Position numbers and translations under genes: made by a program. The notes under the pieces are model-generated. The model ran no database searches and was not told where the DNA came from. It saw only the letters and a program-made list of their open reading frames with translations. From Taudactylus pleione (taxonomy: Eukaryota; Chordata; Amphibia; Anura; Myobatrachidae), in the NCBI GenBank assembly GCA_031769625.1, contig JAUIMM010000115.1, positions 16,136,501 to 16,200,500 of the forward strand: a DNA stretch of 64,000 nt, given 5' to 3'. Below are positions 45,328 through 56,087 of the stretch, in pieces (the first letter of the stretch is position 1; the number at the start of each line of letters is the position of its first letter).

Positions 45328-46088
45328 ATTATGTCACATAAATAATATGTAGCGTTTAAGTCATGCAAAAATAGGAGAAACAATATATTTTATTATATAT
45401 TGATAAATAAATCAAATAAACATAATATGTAAAATGGCATATACATTTCTATAACACAGGTAAAAAATAAAAAAATCACAACCTGTTCATATAAACACTG
45501 AAGGGTGTATGCTGTTTAGAGTAAAGGGCTGGCATATATTCAGTTCAGAATAGCATCTGTAGCAAATTGTATCCAAAGAGTTCCAAAAATGATGGTAACA
45601 ATTTCTATGTAGCAAATGATGTAGCAATTCGGTGAATGGAAACTCAAATAGTGTCCCAATAATTTAGGAACAGAAACATTCAGCAAAAACATGGGGTTAA
45701 CCCCTGGCAATGTCTGTATACAGATTATGGTGATCTTATGTCCAAAAGAAAGGAGTGTTTTCCCCCTGATGTAAATACCTGTATGATCTCAGATGTTATC
45801 ACCGAACGGAGCGAATAAGTGGAAGTCCCAAGGTGCTACACGGTCAATAAGTGGTTTCTGCCAGAGGGTAAGTCTCTTGGGCTGGGAGACGAGGTCTGTC
45901 CCTGGACTTCGTAGGTTGACTGCGGCAGTGAATTCTAGCTGAGCCCAGACCATGTGTCCATCAGGCAGTGCCCATTGTGTCAATTTATCCAGAACTTACC
46001 TATAATAGTGCCCATTCTAATATGTAGTCAGAAATGTAGGAATCTGTACTAATTAAAAGCACCTAAGGGCAGATGGGTGGGGTGCAAA
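45328..46088. other. No gene recognised
   Basis: A+T-rich at first, then mixed. No domain or repeat end is seen. Confidence 0.4.
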
Positions 46089-46395
46089 CAGGGGCGTATT
46101 TACCGCTAGGCATCACAGGCGGCCGCTTAGGGCCCAACGAGTCCCAGGGGGCCCGCTGACAGGGCTACCTAATGGAGGCTTGCATTATAAATTAACGGCA
46201 CCAGCTGACTGTCAGCACATTGGACAGCAGCCGGATGCCACTTTGTCTGGTGGCTCACTGTGTCCTCTGCTCTGTGTGCTGCGCGTGACGTCTTACGCAC
46301 ACAGGAGAGGAGGAGCCAAGATGTAACCTAGAAGGCAAGGTGCATGTGTCCAGAGATGGTGCATTGTGGAAATACAAGTTAAGTCCTGTGTCATC
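46089..46395 (+). mobile_element. hAT-like 5' end, partner not found
   Basis: Begins CAGGGGCGTATTTACCGC, followed by a GGGCCC-rich part, as in many vertebrate hAT ends. No matching right end was found; the GC-rich units that follow could be its interior. Confidence 0.5.
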
Positions 46396-46439
46396 ACCAC
46401 CCCCTCTCACAGCCGCCGATCCCCCTCCCCCCGTGGGCT

Positions 46440-46905
46440 CCCCCACCACTGCTCCCCTCCTCGTGGTTGCAGGCAGGGAAAGTGATTAAAAGAAGGCAAG
46501 TGCAGCCTGCCCCCCCTCGTGGCCGCCCCTCCCCCCCTGCTCGTGGTTACAGACAGGGAAAGTGATTAAAGGAGGGCAAGTGCTGCCTGTCCCCTCCCTT
46601 GTGGTAGCCCCTCCCCCTCCCCCCCTATGGGACCCCCACCCCCACTCCCCTCCTTGTGGTTACAGGCAGAGAAAGTAATTAAAAGAAGGCAAGTGCTGCC
46701 TGCCCCCCCTTGCGGCTGCCCCTCCCCCCCCACTCCCCTGCTCGTGGTTACAGACAGGGAAAGTGATTAAAAGTGGGCAAGTGCTGCCTGCCCCACCCCC
46801 CTCGCGGCTGCACCTCCCCCCGCTCCCCTGCTCGTTGTTGCAGGCAGGGAAAGTAATTAAAGGAGGGCAAGTGCTGGACCCCCCCTCCACACCCTGCGAG
46901 GGGTG
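46440..46905. repeat. GC-rich tandem units, about 110-130 bp
   Basis: Units contain caggcagggaaagtgattaa followed by ggcaagtgctgcctg and C-rich spacers; four to five copies with length changes. The junction gtgattaaag-gagggcaag is the type of site into which the Gypsy LTRs inserted. Confidence 0.75.
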
Positions 46906-47058
46906 GTCGGCCATGAGATGGGGGTAAGCCGCGGGGGGGGCAGCACTTGCCTTCCTTTAATTACTTTCCCTGCCTATAAACTCCAATGATCTGTCCCTCA
47001 CAGCCTAGCCTGCACTAACTGAAGCTATCCTCAGGCACATATATCCATCTTTGATATG
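46906..47058. repeat. Head segment of the duplicated unit
   Basis: With the preceding 50 bases it matches 56093-56296 almost base for base (cacaccctgcgagg, then cctgcctnnaaactccaatg, then gaagctatcctcaggcacat). It marks the start of the unit duplicated on both sides of LTR A. Confidence 0.8.
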
Positions 47059-48710
47059 CAGGGTTAGGGGTAAGGGTAGTGTCGTGTGAGCGGGAAGCAG
47101 GAGCAGGGTCAGGGGTAGTGTCATGTGTGCAGAGAGCGGGAGCAGGGTCAGGGGTAGTATAGTGTGTGCAGAGAGCGGGAGCAGGCTTAGGGGTAGTGTC
47201 GTGTGAGCGGGAAGCAGGAGCAGGGTCAAGGGTAGTGTCCTGTGAGCGGGAATCAGGAGAAGGGTTAGGGGTAGTATAGTGTGAGCAGAGAGCGGGAGCA
47301 GGGTCAGGGGTAGTGTCATGTGAGCGGGAAGCAGAAGCAGAGTTAGGGGTATTGTAGTGTGTGCAGAGAGCGGGAGCAGGGTCAGGGGTAGTGTCATGTG
47401 AGCGGAAAGCAGGAGCAGGGTTAGGGGTACTATAGTGTATGCAGAGAGCGGGAGAAGGGTTAGGGGTAGTGTAGTGTCGCGTGAGCGGGAAGCAGGAGCA
47501 GGGTTAGGGGTAGTGTCATGTGAGCAGGAAGCAGGAGCAGAGTTAGGGGTTGTGTACTATGTGCAGAGAGCGGGAGCAGGGTCAGGGGTAGTATAGTGTG
47601 TGAAGAGAGCGGGAGCAGGTTTAGGGGTAGCGTCGTGTGAGCGGGAAGCAGGGTCAGGGGTAGTGTCGTGTGAGCTGGAATACGGAGCAGGGTTAGGGGT
47701 AGTATAGTGTGTGCAGATAACGGTAGCAGGGTCAGGGGTAGTGTCATGTGAGCAGGAAGCAGGAGCAGGGTTAGGGGTAGTGTCGTGTGAGCAGGAAGCA
47801 GAAGCAGAGTTAGGGTTATTGTAGTGTGTGCAGAGAGCGGGAGCAGGGTCAGGGGTAGTGTCATGTGAGCGGAAAGCAGGAGCAGGGTTAGGGATACTAT
47901 AGTGTATGCAGAGAGTGGGAGAAGGGTTAGGGGTAGTGTAGTGTCGCGTGAGCGGGAAGCAGGAGCAGGGTTAGTGTCATGTGAGCAGGAAGCAGGAGCA
48001 GAGTTAGGGGTAGTGTACTATGTGCAGGGTCAGGGGTAGTATAGTGTGTGCAGAGAGCGGGAGCAGGTTTAGGGGTAGTGTCGTGTGAGCAGGAAGCAGG
48101 AGCAGGGTCAGGGGTAGTGTCGTGTGAGCTGGAATCAGGAGCAGGGTTAGGGGTAGTATAGTGTGTGCAGATAACGGTAGCAGGGTCAGGGGTAGTGTCA
48201 TGTGAGCAGGAAGCAGGAGCAGGATTTGGGGTAGTATAGTGTGTGCAGAGAGCGGGAGCAGGGTTAGGGGTAGTAGTGTCGCGTGAGCGGGAAGCAGAAG
48301 CAGGGTTAGGGGTAATGTCGTGTGAGTGGGAAGCAGGAGCAGGGCTAGTGGTAGTGTCATGTGAGCGGGAATTAGGAGCAGGGTCAGGGGTAGTATAGTG
48401 TGTGAAGAGAGGGAGCAGGGTCAGGGGTAGTGTTGTGTGAGCGGGAATTAGGAGCAGGGTCAGGGGTAGTATAGTGTGTGAAGAGAGGGAGCAGGGTCAG
48501 GGGTAGTGTCGTGTGAGCAGGAATTAGGAGCAGGGTTAGGGGTAGTATAGTGTGTGCAGAGAGCGGGAGCATTGTTAGGGGTAGTGTAGTGTCGTGTGAG
48601 CGGGAAGCAGGAGCAGGGTTAGGGGTAGTGTCGTGTGAGTGGGAAGCAGGAGCAGAGTTGGGGGTAGTGTAGTGTGAGCAGGAAACAGGAGCAGAGTTAG
48701 GGGTAGTGTC
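47059..48710. repeat. 39-bp minisatellite, about 42 copies, two subtypes
   Basis: Subtype 1 has gtgtcgtgtgagcgggaagc. Subtype 2 has gtatagtgtgtgcagagagc. Both share the aggagcagggttaggggta type of core and alternate irregularly, hinting at a two-unit higher order. Because 39 is divisible by three, minus-strand frames read as 13-residue leucine/proline repeats; these are not genes. The corresponding array at 56297-56508 has only about five units. Confidence 0.9.
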
Positions 48711-48901
48711 CCTTGTGGCCGCCCCTCCCCCTCCCCCCATGGGACCCCCACCCCCGCTCCCCTCCTTGTGTTTACAGGCAGGGAAAGTAATTAAAAGAAG
48801 GCAAGTGCTGCCAGCCCCCCCATCGCGCCTGCCCACCCCTCTCGCGGCCGCACCTCCCCCCGCTCCACTGCTCTTTGTTACAGGCATGGAAAGTGTTTAA
48901 A
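48711..48901. repeat. Tail segment of the duplicated unit
   Basis: Matches 56507-56696 with only a few differences and ends caggcatggaaagtgtttaaa, directly against the LTR start in both places. Confidence 0.8.
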
Positions 48902-50268
48902 TGTAGCAGGTATTCTCTTTCCATTACTTGCTACTATAAACCTTTCTAATCTTTCTTTCCCTTTAGTGCCTCCACCCAAGTCTTGTATCTCATTATGCTA
49001 AACCTGGAGTGGACTTGGGAACACCCCTCGCTGGTAAGTATTGGTTATGTGTCAAGTTATACCTTAATATCAATTGATTTAACCCACCAGTGACACTTAC
49101 AAATATGCAGCAGCAATAATTCACTTCAATTTAACATCTATGTTCATACTCAAGATTAAACACGAATAGGTAACATAGTTTATTTTACTGTAACTCTCTG
49201 TTCTGCTGAAGATGAGTATGGTTAATGAGCAATGCATTAGTCATAACATTTTCAGAATAACATTCCCGCATGAATGAAATTGTCACAATATTATTCTATA
49301 CAAATTACATACAAATAACCAATAACTTGTTTTCTTTAAAGCTTTAAAGAGATTACCCTCTCATATGCGGTTCTTAAATTCCCCTTATTACTCAATGTGA
49401 ATGGCCATGCTTGTTGGTGCACGTATTAGTAGAGTAGTGTGCATTTAAGTAGTAAAATCTGGGTTTACAGGGAATTCCTGAAATTAGTCTCTTCTCATCC
49501 AATGGGCTCTAGTAGTGATATGCACCAGCCTGTAGAGTTATTCCTTATAATCCTTGGTGCTATGTTAGCAATTGTGCCTGAATATAAATACAATAGGCAG
49601 GAGTCTATGGTGTCGGAAGGCCAGAATTATAATGCTGAGCAGGTGCTGAATGTTAGTATAGCTAATTCCTCCTTAATCTAATGCACTCAGTACAACAAAC
49701 AGTACCACCTATCCGCTTCAATGAGATGCCAGTCTATGGACTGCTGAACTGCTGTCCGGTACTCATGTGGTATGTAAAGTTAGTATTACTGTAATAAAGA
49801 GACCTGTCAGCAGGACTCATTTTAGACTTATCTCTGTCTCCTTCCATCTCTTCCACAGGCACAGCAGCGCTGACTAGACTCCTCCTGGGGGCTGGGCCTC
49901 AGACCCTCTGGTTTGCTGACTTTCAAGTTTCTCCTCCACAAAGCTGAGTTATAGGCAGCACTCACTCTCCAGTTCCTCCCCCTAATATCTGTTCACCTCA
50001 GCATCCCTCCTATCAATCACTGGTTTCCAGCTCTCAAACACCATGGCACGCCATCCTCTATTCAGGTACGCAGCAGTTCAAGAGCCCCCTCCAATAACTG
50101 TTTTTCTCTGCCAGCTCCAACTGTCACTTCACAAACTGCCAATCACAGCCCTTTAGAGCCAGGGATACTGCACTAAATAAATGATACCACTGTAATGATT
50201 AAACCCCTACATATACATTACACTACAGTGGCACACTATACATATTTATAAATATATATAATAACTAT
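48902..50268 (-). repeat. Solo LTR A of the PNMA-type Gypsy, first part
   Basis: Orientation is that of the provirus at 56697-64000. The first 800 bases appear identical to LTR B (56697 onward). The part after about 49715 agrees instead with LTR C. The LTR is flanked by TTAAA (48897-48901) and, after the insertion at 50269-56028, by TTAAA again (56088-56092). No internal genes of its own adjoin it, so it is a solo LTR. A plus-strand frame from 49439 recurs in all three LTRs but starts with GTG and has no known domain. Confidence 0.85.
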
Positions 50269-50869
50269 TGTGATAGTATCACTGGTAAAGTGGTCTGTGG
50301 CAGGTACATTTGTCCCAGATTCCTGTCTTATGTGTTTTAAACCCGCAGGAGAAAGTCTGCAGTGTAGCAGGCTTGAGTTTCGGCTTTTTGAAAAGCCGGT
50401 TTGGGACCTGGGGGTTGTGGGTGAGAGGAGAGGGAGGGCTCCACCCACGGCCACTCCAGGTTTTGGTTCTCGCAGCCTGGTAATAGGCTTGTTAGGGTTT
50501 CCACCTGAGAGTGGCCAATATAAGCCTAGTGTGCTTAGGGCTGAGGGTCTCACCTGGGAGAGCAGGCAGGGAGTTTGCTCAGAGACACTTGAAAACCTAA
50601 CTGAGTGTTGTGCTGTGCCTTTGTTGCTGGTGAGGGCATTAGGCCCTGCCAGGTTCTGGTAGTGAGGGAACCACCTGTGAAGTTAGTGCCCCGACAGGGC
50701 TAGGATTTATGTTTATGTTTTCTTTATGTTATTTCTGTTTTGCACAATAAAGACTGGCGCCGACCAGCTTGTACTCGAATCCAGTCTGGTGTACTGTTTC
50801 CCGGCTGCTGTGTGTGTGTAAGAAAGGAGTCCTCTACCCAGGAGAGGGACTCCTAATTTGACTGTCACA
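50269..50869 (+). repeat. 5' LTR of Gmr1-like copy 2
   Basis: TGTGATAGTATC to GACTGTCACA. The likely polyadenylation signal AATAAA lies at about 50746-50751, after the transcription unit part with ccaatataagcc (possible TATA-like region at about 50516). Confidence 0.9.
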
Positions 50870-50872
50870 ATA

Positions 50873-50890
50873 TGGTGGAGAATGCGGGCA
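50873..50890 (+). promoter_or_regulatory. Primer binding site matching tRNA-Ala
   Basis: TGGTGGAGAATGCGGGCA begins three bases after the LTR. It is complementary to a 3' end reading CATTCTCCACCA, that of the GGGGAAT-type tRNA-Ala. Copy 1 instead has a tRNA-Lys-like site. Confidence 0.75.
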
Positions 50891-51064
50891 CCCACACACA
50901 CTGAAGTTGCAGCAAGAGGATAACTTTCCGTTTAAAAATTAAAGGGACAGACACCCAATTTGTGAGTGTGGAAATAACACTGTGTCCTTGGAGTCCCATA
51001 GAGGAGGCGTCAGCCAATGCTCAGAGAGGCAAGGTTCAGCTTTCAACCTACACCCCAGGACAAA

Positions 51065-52203
51065 ATGGAGGAAATTGTTAAGGCCTTGCTCCAAGCTACA
51101 GCAGTTCAGCAGGAATCTACCAGGGCTCAGCAGGAAGCTACAGCAGCTCAGCAGGAATCCACCAGGGTGCAACTGTTGGCCTTGGAGACAGCCCAGAGGC
51201 AACAACAGGTCGCCATCGAGGAAACCTGCCAGGCCTTAGCGGAAAACAGCCAGGCCATAAGAGAGGTGGTACAGCACCTGGTCGCCCGGCCCAGAGATGT
51301 TACTACTGGTCCTCCCACCACCACTCACTCCGTACGAGCCAGTCACTTCCTCCAAAAGATGACTTCAGGCGATGATGTGGAGGCCTATCTCACCGCGTTT
51401 GAAAGAATGGCCGAAAGGGAGAGTTGGCCCAAGGAGCAGTGGGCAAGTCTGGTGGCACCTTTTTTGTCTGGAGAGCCACAAAAGGCCTATTTCGACTTAT
51501 GCCTGGCTGATGCAAAGGACTATAAAAAACTAAAACAGGAAATCCTAACTCGCTTAGGAGTCACCACCTTTGTTCGTACCCAACGGGTCCACCGCTAGGA
51601 GTTCCATAGGGACAAGCCTCCACGTTCACAGATGCATGACCTTGTCCATCTGTCCTCAAAATGGCTACAGCCCAAGATGCTGACAGGACCACAAGTCGTG
51701 GAAAGGGTCATGATGGACCGGTACCTGCGATCATTACCTGTGACTCTGCGCAAGTGGGTGAGCCATGCAGACCCTAAGTCCGCGGACCAGTTGGTCGAGC
51801 TGGTGGAGAGGTACGTGGCGGCTGAGGAGCTGATGAGTATGCCCCACGAGCCCCGATGGCGCACCGGCGAACTCCCACAGACACTGGTAAGACTGTTCCA
51901 GGGGAGAAGGGTGCTGGGCGGTGGAATGTACCTAAGACTGAGGGTGTAGACCCTGGAGACAGGCCTGCTAGGCCAGGAAGGTTCTTGCCCCGTAAACGAC
52001 TAGACATTAATATGACTCAGTGTTTCCGATGTGGTGGCTTCGGTCATATTGCCGCTAATTGTTCACTTACAACTGAACCTATACAATGTGATACTGCTCA
52101 TGTCTACCGCAGGGGGTCTTTCTTTGCGCAGACAGCCTGTACGGCTGACCGGCAGGCTGAGACTGATAAGCACATGTGTGTACTCACTGTAGATGGCAAC
52201 TGA
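51065..52203 (+). pseudogene. Gag of Gmr1-like copy 2, broken
   Basis: ATG at 51065 (51017 is in frame too) starts a glutamine-rich coiled coil (VQQESTRAQQEATAAQQEST). The capsid follows, with DDVEAYLTAFERMAERESW and SLVAPFLSGEPQKAYFDL. A TAG interrupts at 51596-51598; the same frame goes on (MHDLVHLSSKWLQPKMLTG, DRYLRSLPVTLRKWV) to about 51890, where a frameshift moves to the frame with the CCHC knuckle (CFRCGGFGHIAANC, 52021-52062). A TGA at 52201-52203 precedes the protease. The capsid type is related to the SCAN domain. Gag would assemble the particle and bind RNA. Confidence 0.85.
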
Positions 52204-52857
52204 GTAGAGGCACTGTTAGACTCTGGTAGCTTGGTGACACTTATAAAAGCTGAGCTGGTGAACCCCTTGAGGCGTAAGGGGAAAACTGTTGGTGTTACCT
52301 GCATACATGGGGATACTCGATATTATGTTACTACCGAGGTGAACATCGAGACACCATGTGGCTCTGCTATAGTTTCTGTGGGTTTGGTGCATGGTCTGGT
52401 GTACGATGCAATATTGGGGAGAGACTTTGCTCACTTCTGGAAGTTGTGGGAAAGCCGTTTTGTTCCAGAAGTGAACAACCCCGATCCATTTGAGAAGGTT
52501 GTTGATGTAGTGGAGGAGGGAGTTTCTTCTGAGTCAGAGTTATTCCCTTTTTCTACTATGATTGGCGAACTAGAGAATGCGGAGCGTGACGGTGGCCCGC
52601 CAACTGATGTGCCTCCCATTGAGGTGGGAAGTGTTGTTGGGCCAGGTGATCGTCTGCCTGATTTAGAGGTCAGAAGAGAGGTCTTTGCCGTGGAGCAGTT
52701 GAATGACCCTACTTTGGTAAAAGCCAGGGAGAATGTAAAAGTAGTTGATGGTAAACCCGTAGACCCTGATAGTCCTTTGTCCTATCCCCACATGGCAATG
52801 TGTCAGGATTTGTTATATCAGGTGACTAAGAAGGGGGAAGATATTGTGGACAACTAA
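52204..52857 (+). pseudogene. Protease and linker of Gmr1-like copy 2
   Basis: The frame continues after the TGA with VEALLDSGSLVTLIKAELV; the active-site DSGS is at 52219-52230. A flap-like region (GRDFAHFWKLW) and an acidic linker follow. The frame ends at 52857; a one-base shift near 52850 separates it from integrase. The protease would cut the polyprotein. Confidence 0.8.
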
Positions 52858-53960
52858 TAGTTCCCAAAGCCTACAGAAGAACAGTGTTGGATCTGGCCCA
52901 TGGTCATATAACGGCAGGCCATCTAGGGGTAGAGAAAACCACTGAGCGAATAATACAGAGGTTTTTCTGGCCCGGGCTTCATAAAGAGGTGTCTGACTTT
53001 TGTGCATCCTGCTCTGAGTGTCAGTATCATGCTCCCAGGCCACATTTTAAGGGTCCACTAGTTCCATTGCCTATTATAGAGGTGCCGTTTGAAAGAATAG
53101 CGATGGATTTGGTTGGACCCTTGATGAAGTCTGCCAGGGGACACCAGTATATTCTGGTCATAGTGGATTACGCTACCAGGTACCCGGAAGCGATCCCGTT
53201 GCGCAATACGTCAACCAAGACCATTGCCAGAGAGCTAGTTCATGTCTTTAGCAGGCTGGGTATACCCAAGGAGATACTAACTGACCAGGGTACACCGTTT
53301 ATGTCAAAAGTCATGAAAGAGTTATGCCGCCTGTTCAAAATTGAACAGTTAAGAACTTCGGTTTATCACCCCCAAACCGATGGGCTGGTCGAGAGGTTTA
53401 ACAAGACGTTAAAACACATGCTTAGGAAAGTGGTCGACAAGGATGGTAGGGATTGGGATTACTTATTACCGTATTTATTGTTGGCCATAAGAGAGGTTAC
53501 CCAGTCCTCCCCCGGGTTTTCACCCTTCGACTTGTTGTATGGGAGACACCCAAGGGGGTTACTAGACATTGCCAAAGAGACATGGGAGGGGCAGTCTAGT
53601 CCTTACAAAACGGTGATTGGGTAGGTTTCTCAAATGCAGGAGAGAATTGCTGCGGTAGTTCCGATAGTGAGAGAGCACCTGGAACAGGCTCAACAGGCAC
53701 AGCAGAGGGTATACAACCGCAATGCCCGTTTACGCAGCTTTGCTCCTGGGGACAGAGTGTTAGTGTTGGTTCCCACTGTGGAAAATAAACTTTTGGCTAA
53801 ATGGCAAGGGCCCTTTGAAATCTTAGAAAGAGTGGGGCAGGTCAATTACAAAGTTTACCAGCCGGGGAAAAGAAAGCCGGAACAGATATACCATATAAAT
53901 CTGTTAAAGCCCTGGAAAGATAGAACGGTACTGCCGGCCATCCGAGCCCCTCCAGTAAAT
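52858..53960 (+). pseudogene. Integrase of Gmr1-like copy 2
   Basis: HHCC zinc region: HGHITAGHLGVEKTTERI and CASCSECQ (about 52900-53030). DDE core: Asp of MDLVGP at 53106, Asp of TDQGT at 53283 and Glu of VERFN at 53391. The last two are 35 residues apart, as in retroviral-type integrases. One TAG at 53622-53624 interrupts just before MQERIAAVVPIVREHLEQ. The GPF module (KWQGPFEILERV) and IYHINLLKPW end it. Lying before RT, it shows the Gmr1-like order. All catalytic residues are kept. Confidence 0.9.
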
Positions 53961-55410
53961 CCAGGGCCCTTAGTTCCCGAAGTGACAGTGGCAAAAACCC
54001 TGTCGGCAATTCAACAAGAGGTCAAGGAGTTTCTTATCAGAAATAGGGTGCTGTTCTCTGACGTACCTGGGAAAACCTCGGTCATTAAACATGACATAAT
54101 CACTGACCCAGGGGTTAAAGTTAATCTAAAGCCCTATAGGTTACCAGAAGCACAAAGAGAATCGGTGTCGAAAGAAATTAAAATTATGCTAGAGTTAGGG
54201 GTTATTGAAGAATCACATAGTGAATGGTCAAGTCCCATTGTGTTGATTCCAAAGCCCGACGGGAGTGTGCGTTTCTGCAATGACTTCCAAAAGTTGAACA
54301 GTGTTTCAAAATTCGATGCCTGCCCAATGCCAAGAGTGGATGAACTGATTGAGAGACTAGGGACGGCAAGGTATTTAACCACTCTTGACCTAACCAAAGG
54401 GTATTGGCAAGTACCGTTAACCGAGAGCGCCAAACAAAAGACAGCTTTTTCAGCGCCAGAGGGCATGTTTCAGCACAAGATGTTGCCCTTCGGGCTACAT
54501 GGGGCACCTGCTACCTTCCAAAGAATGATGGACAGGATTCTAAGGCCCCATAGACGGTATGCGGCTGCTTATCTGGATGACGTGGTCATTCATAGTCCTG
54601 ATAGGCAGTCTCACTTACCCAGGGTACAAGCAGTGTTGGCATCCATCTATAAGGCAGGTTTGACAGCCAATCTAAAAAAGTGTTGTCTAGGCATGGAGGA
54701 AGTAAAATATCTGGGATACACCATTGGCAGAGGCCTGATAAAGCCTCAGCTCAATAAAGTTGATGCCATACAAAACTGGCCACGGCCTCTGAATAAGAAG
54801 CAGGTGAGAGCCTTCTTTGGAATTACGGGGTACTACAGGAGGTTTATACCCAACTTTGCCACCATGGCAGTCCCACTGACTGACCTGACCAAAGGCAAAC
54901 AAAAAGTCATGGTAGAATGGAGTCCTGAGGCAGAGAAAGCTTTTCGGCAGTTGAAAGTAGCGTTGTGTTCCCAACCAGTCCTGATGACTTCTAATTTTGA
55001 AAGGGAATTCATAGTACAAACCGATGCATCATAAGTAGGTATAGGAGCGGTCCTGTCCCAGAACAAGGAGGGTGAGGAACACCCTATTTTCTATCTAAGT
55101 AGAAAGTTGAATGTACATGAGAGAAACTATGCCACAGTGGAGAAGGAGGCGTTGGCCATAAAGTGGGCATTAGAGGCTCTCAGGTACTACTTGGTTGGAA
55201 GAAAGTTCAAATTGATCACTGACCATGCCCCTTTGAAGTGGATGTCTGAAAATAAGGACAGTAATGCGAGAATTACGAGATGGTTCTTGGCGTTACAAAC
55301 TTTTACATTTTCAGTGGAACACAGGCCAGGAAGCCAGCTGGCCAATGCTGATGCGTTGTCACGCATTCATTGTTTGGGGGCTTCAGTTGTTTCGACCTGT
55401 GGGGCGGAAC
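53961..55410 (+). pseudogene. Reverse transcriptase and RNase H of Gmr1-like copy 2
   Basis: The frame is open from the end of integrase to a TAA at 55032-55034. RT shows KPYRLPEAQRESV, LGVIEESHSEWSSPIVL, MLPFGLHGAPATFQRMMDRI and an intact YLDD at 54570-54581, followed by the ITGYYRRFIPNF connection. RNase H begins EREFIVQTDAS at the TAA and continues in frame with NYATVEKEALAIKWAL, LITDHAPLKWMSENKDSNA and LANADALSRIH to about 55380. The TAA falls next to the first catalytic Asp and would truncate RNase H. Except for this stop the region looks functional. Confidence 0.9.
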
Positions 55411-55424
55411 AAAAGGGGGGGATA
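55411..55424 (+). promoter_or_regulatory. Polypurine tract of Gmr1-like copy 2
   Basis: AAAAGGGGGGGATA directly precedes the 3' LTR start TGTGATAGGA. Confidence 0.85.
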
Positions 55425-56028
55425 TGTGATAGGATCACTGGTAAAGTGGTCTGTGGCAGGTACATTTGTCCCAGATTCCTGTCTTATGTGTTTTAAACCC
55501 CCAGGAGAAAGTCTGCAGTGTAGCAGGCTTGAGTTTCGGCTTTTTGAAAGCCGGTTTGGGACCTGGGGGTTGTGGGTGAGAGGAGAGGGAGGGCTCCACC
55601 CATGGCCACTCCAGGTTTTGGTTCTCGCAGCCTGGTAACAGGCTTGTTAGGGTTTCCACCTGAGAGTGGCCAATATAAGCCTATTGTGTTTAGGGCTGAG
55701 TGTCTCACCTGGGAGAGCAGGCAGGGAGTTTGCTCAGAGACACTTGAAAACCTAACTGTGAGTGTTGTGCTGTGCCTTTGTTGCTGGTGAGGGCATTAGG
55801 CCCTGCCAGGTTCTGGTAGTGAGGGAACCACCAGTGAAGTTAGTGCCCCAACAGGGCTAGGATTTATGTTTATGTTTTCTTTATGTTATTTCTGTTTTGC
55901 ACAATAAAGACTGGCACCGACCAGCTTGTACTCGAATCCAGTCTGGCGTACTGTTTCCCGGCTGCTGTGTGTGTGTAAGGAAGGAGTCCTCTACCCAGGA
56001 GAGGGATCCCTAATCTGACTGTGTCACA
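55425..56028 (+). repeat. 3' LTR of Gmr1-like copy 2
   Basis: About 97% identical to 50269-50869 by eye, with small indels (for example gtgtcaca/gtcaca at the end). Confidence 0.9.
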
Positions 56029-56032
56029 ATAT

Positions 56033-56087
56033 ATACATACTATTTACATGCTTAAAGCTGCTAATTTTAATATTGCAAGGGATTACA
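56033..56087 (-). repeat. Solo LTR A, second part
   Basis: Continues LTR A after the Gmr1-like insertion (atacatactatttacatgct to gggattaca), matching 58530-58584 of LTR B. It is followed by TTAAA (56088-56092), the partner of 48897-48901. Confidence 0.85.

Larger units (their letters stand above)
50269..56028 (+). mobile_element. Gmr1-like Ty3/Gypsy retrotransposon, copy 2 (younger)
   Basis: A complete structure of 5760 bp: LTRs of about 601 and 604 bp (about 16 differences by eye), primer site, Gag, protease, integrase, RT, RNase H and purine tract. Integrase precedes RT. It is inserted in LTR A; the intact LTR B gives the empty site, and the flanks CTAT (50265-50268) and ATAT (56029-56032) form a 4-bp duplication with one mismatch. 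Four in-frame stops and at least two frameshifts inactivate it. Confidence 0.95.

Noticed and set aside
47005..48887. Leucine/proline repeat protein on the minus strand
   Set aside because: The frame stays open only because the 39-bp repeat is a multiple of three. No start context or domain.
49439..49681. An 80-residue frame occurring three times (also 57234 and 63586), looking like a conserved small protein
   Set aside because: It lies in the LTR, starts with GTG, runs against the element's genes and has no domain. Identity is explained by the LTR copies being similar.
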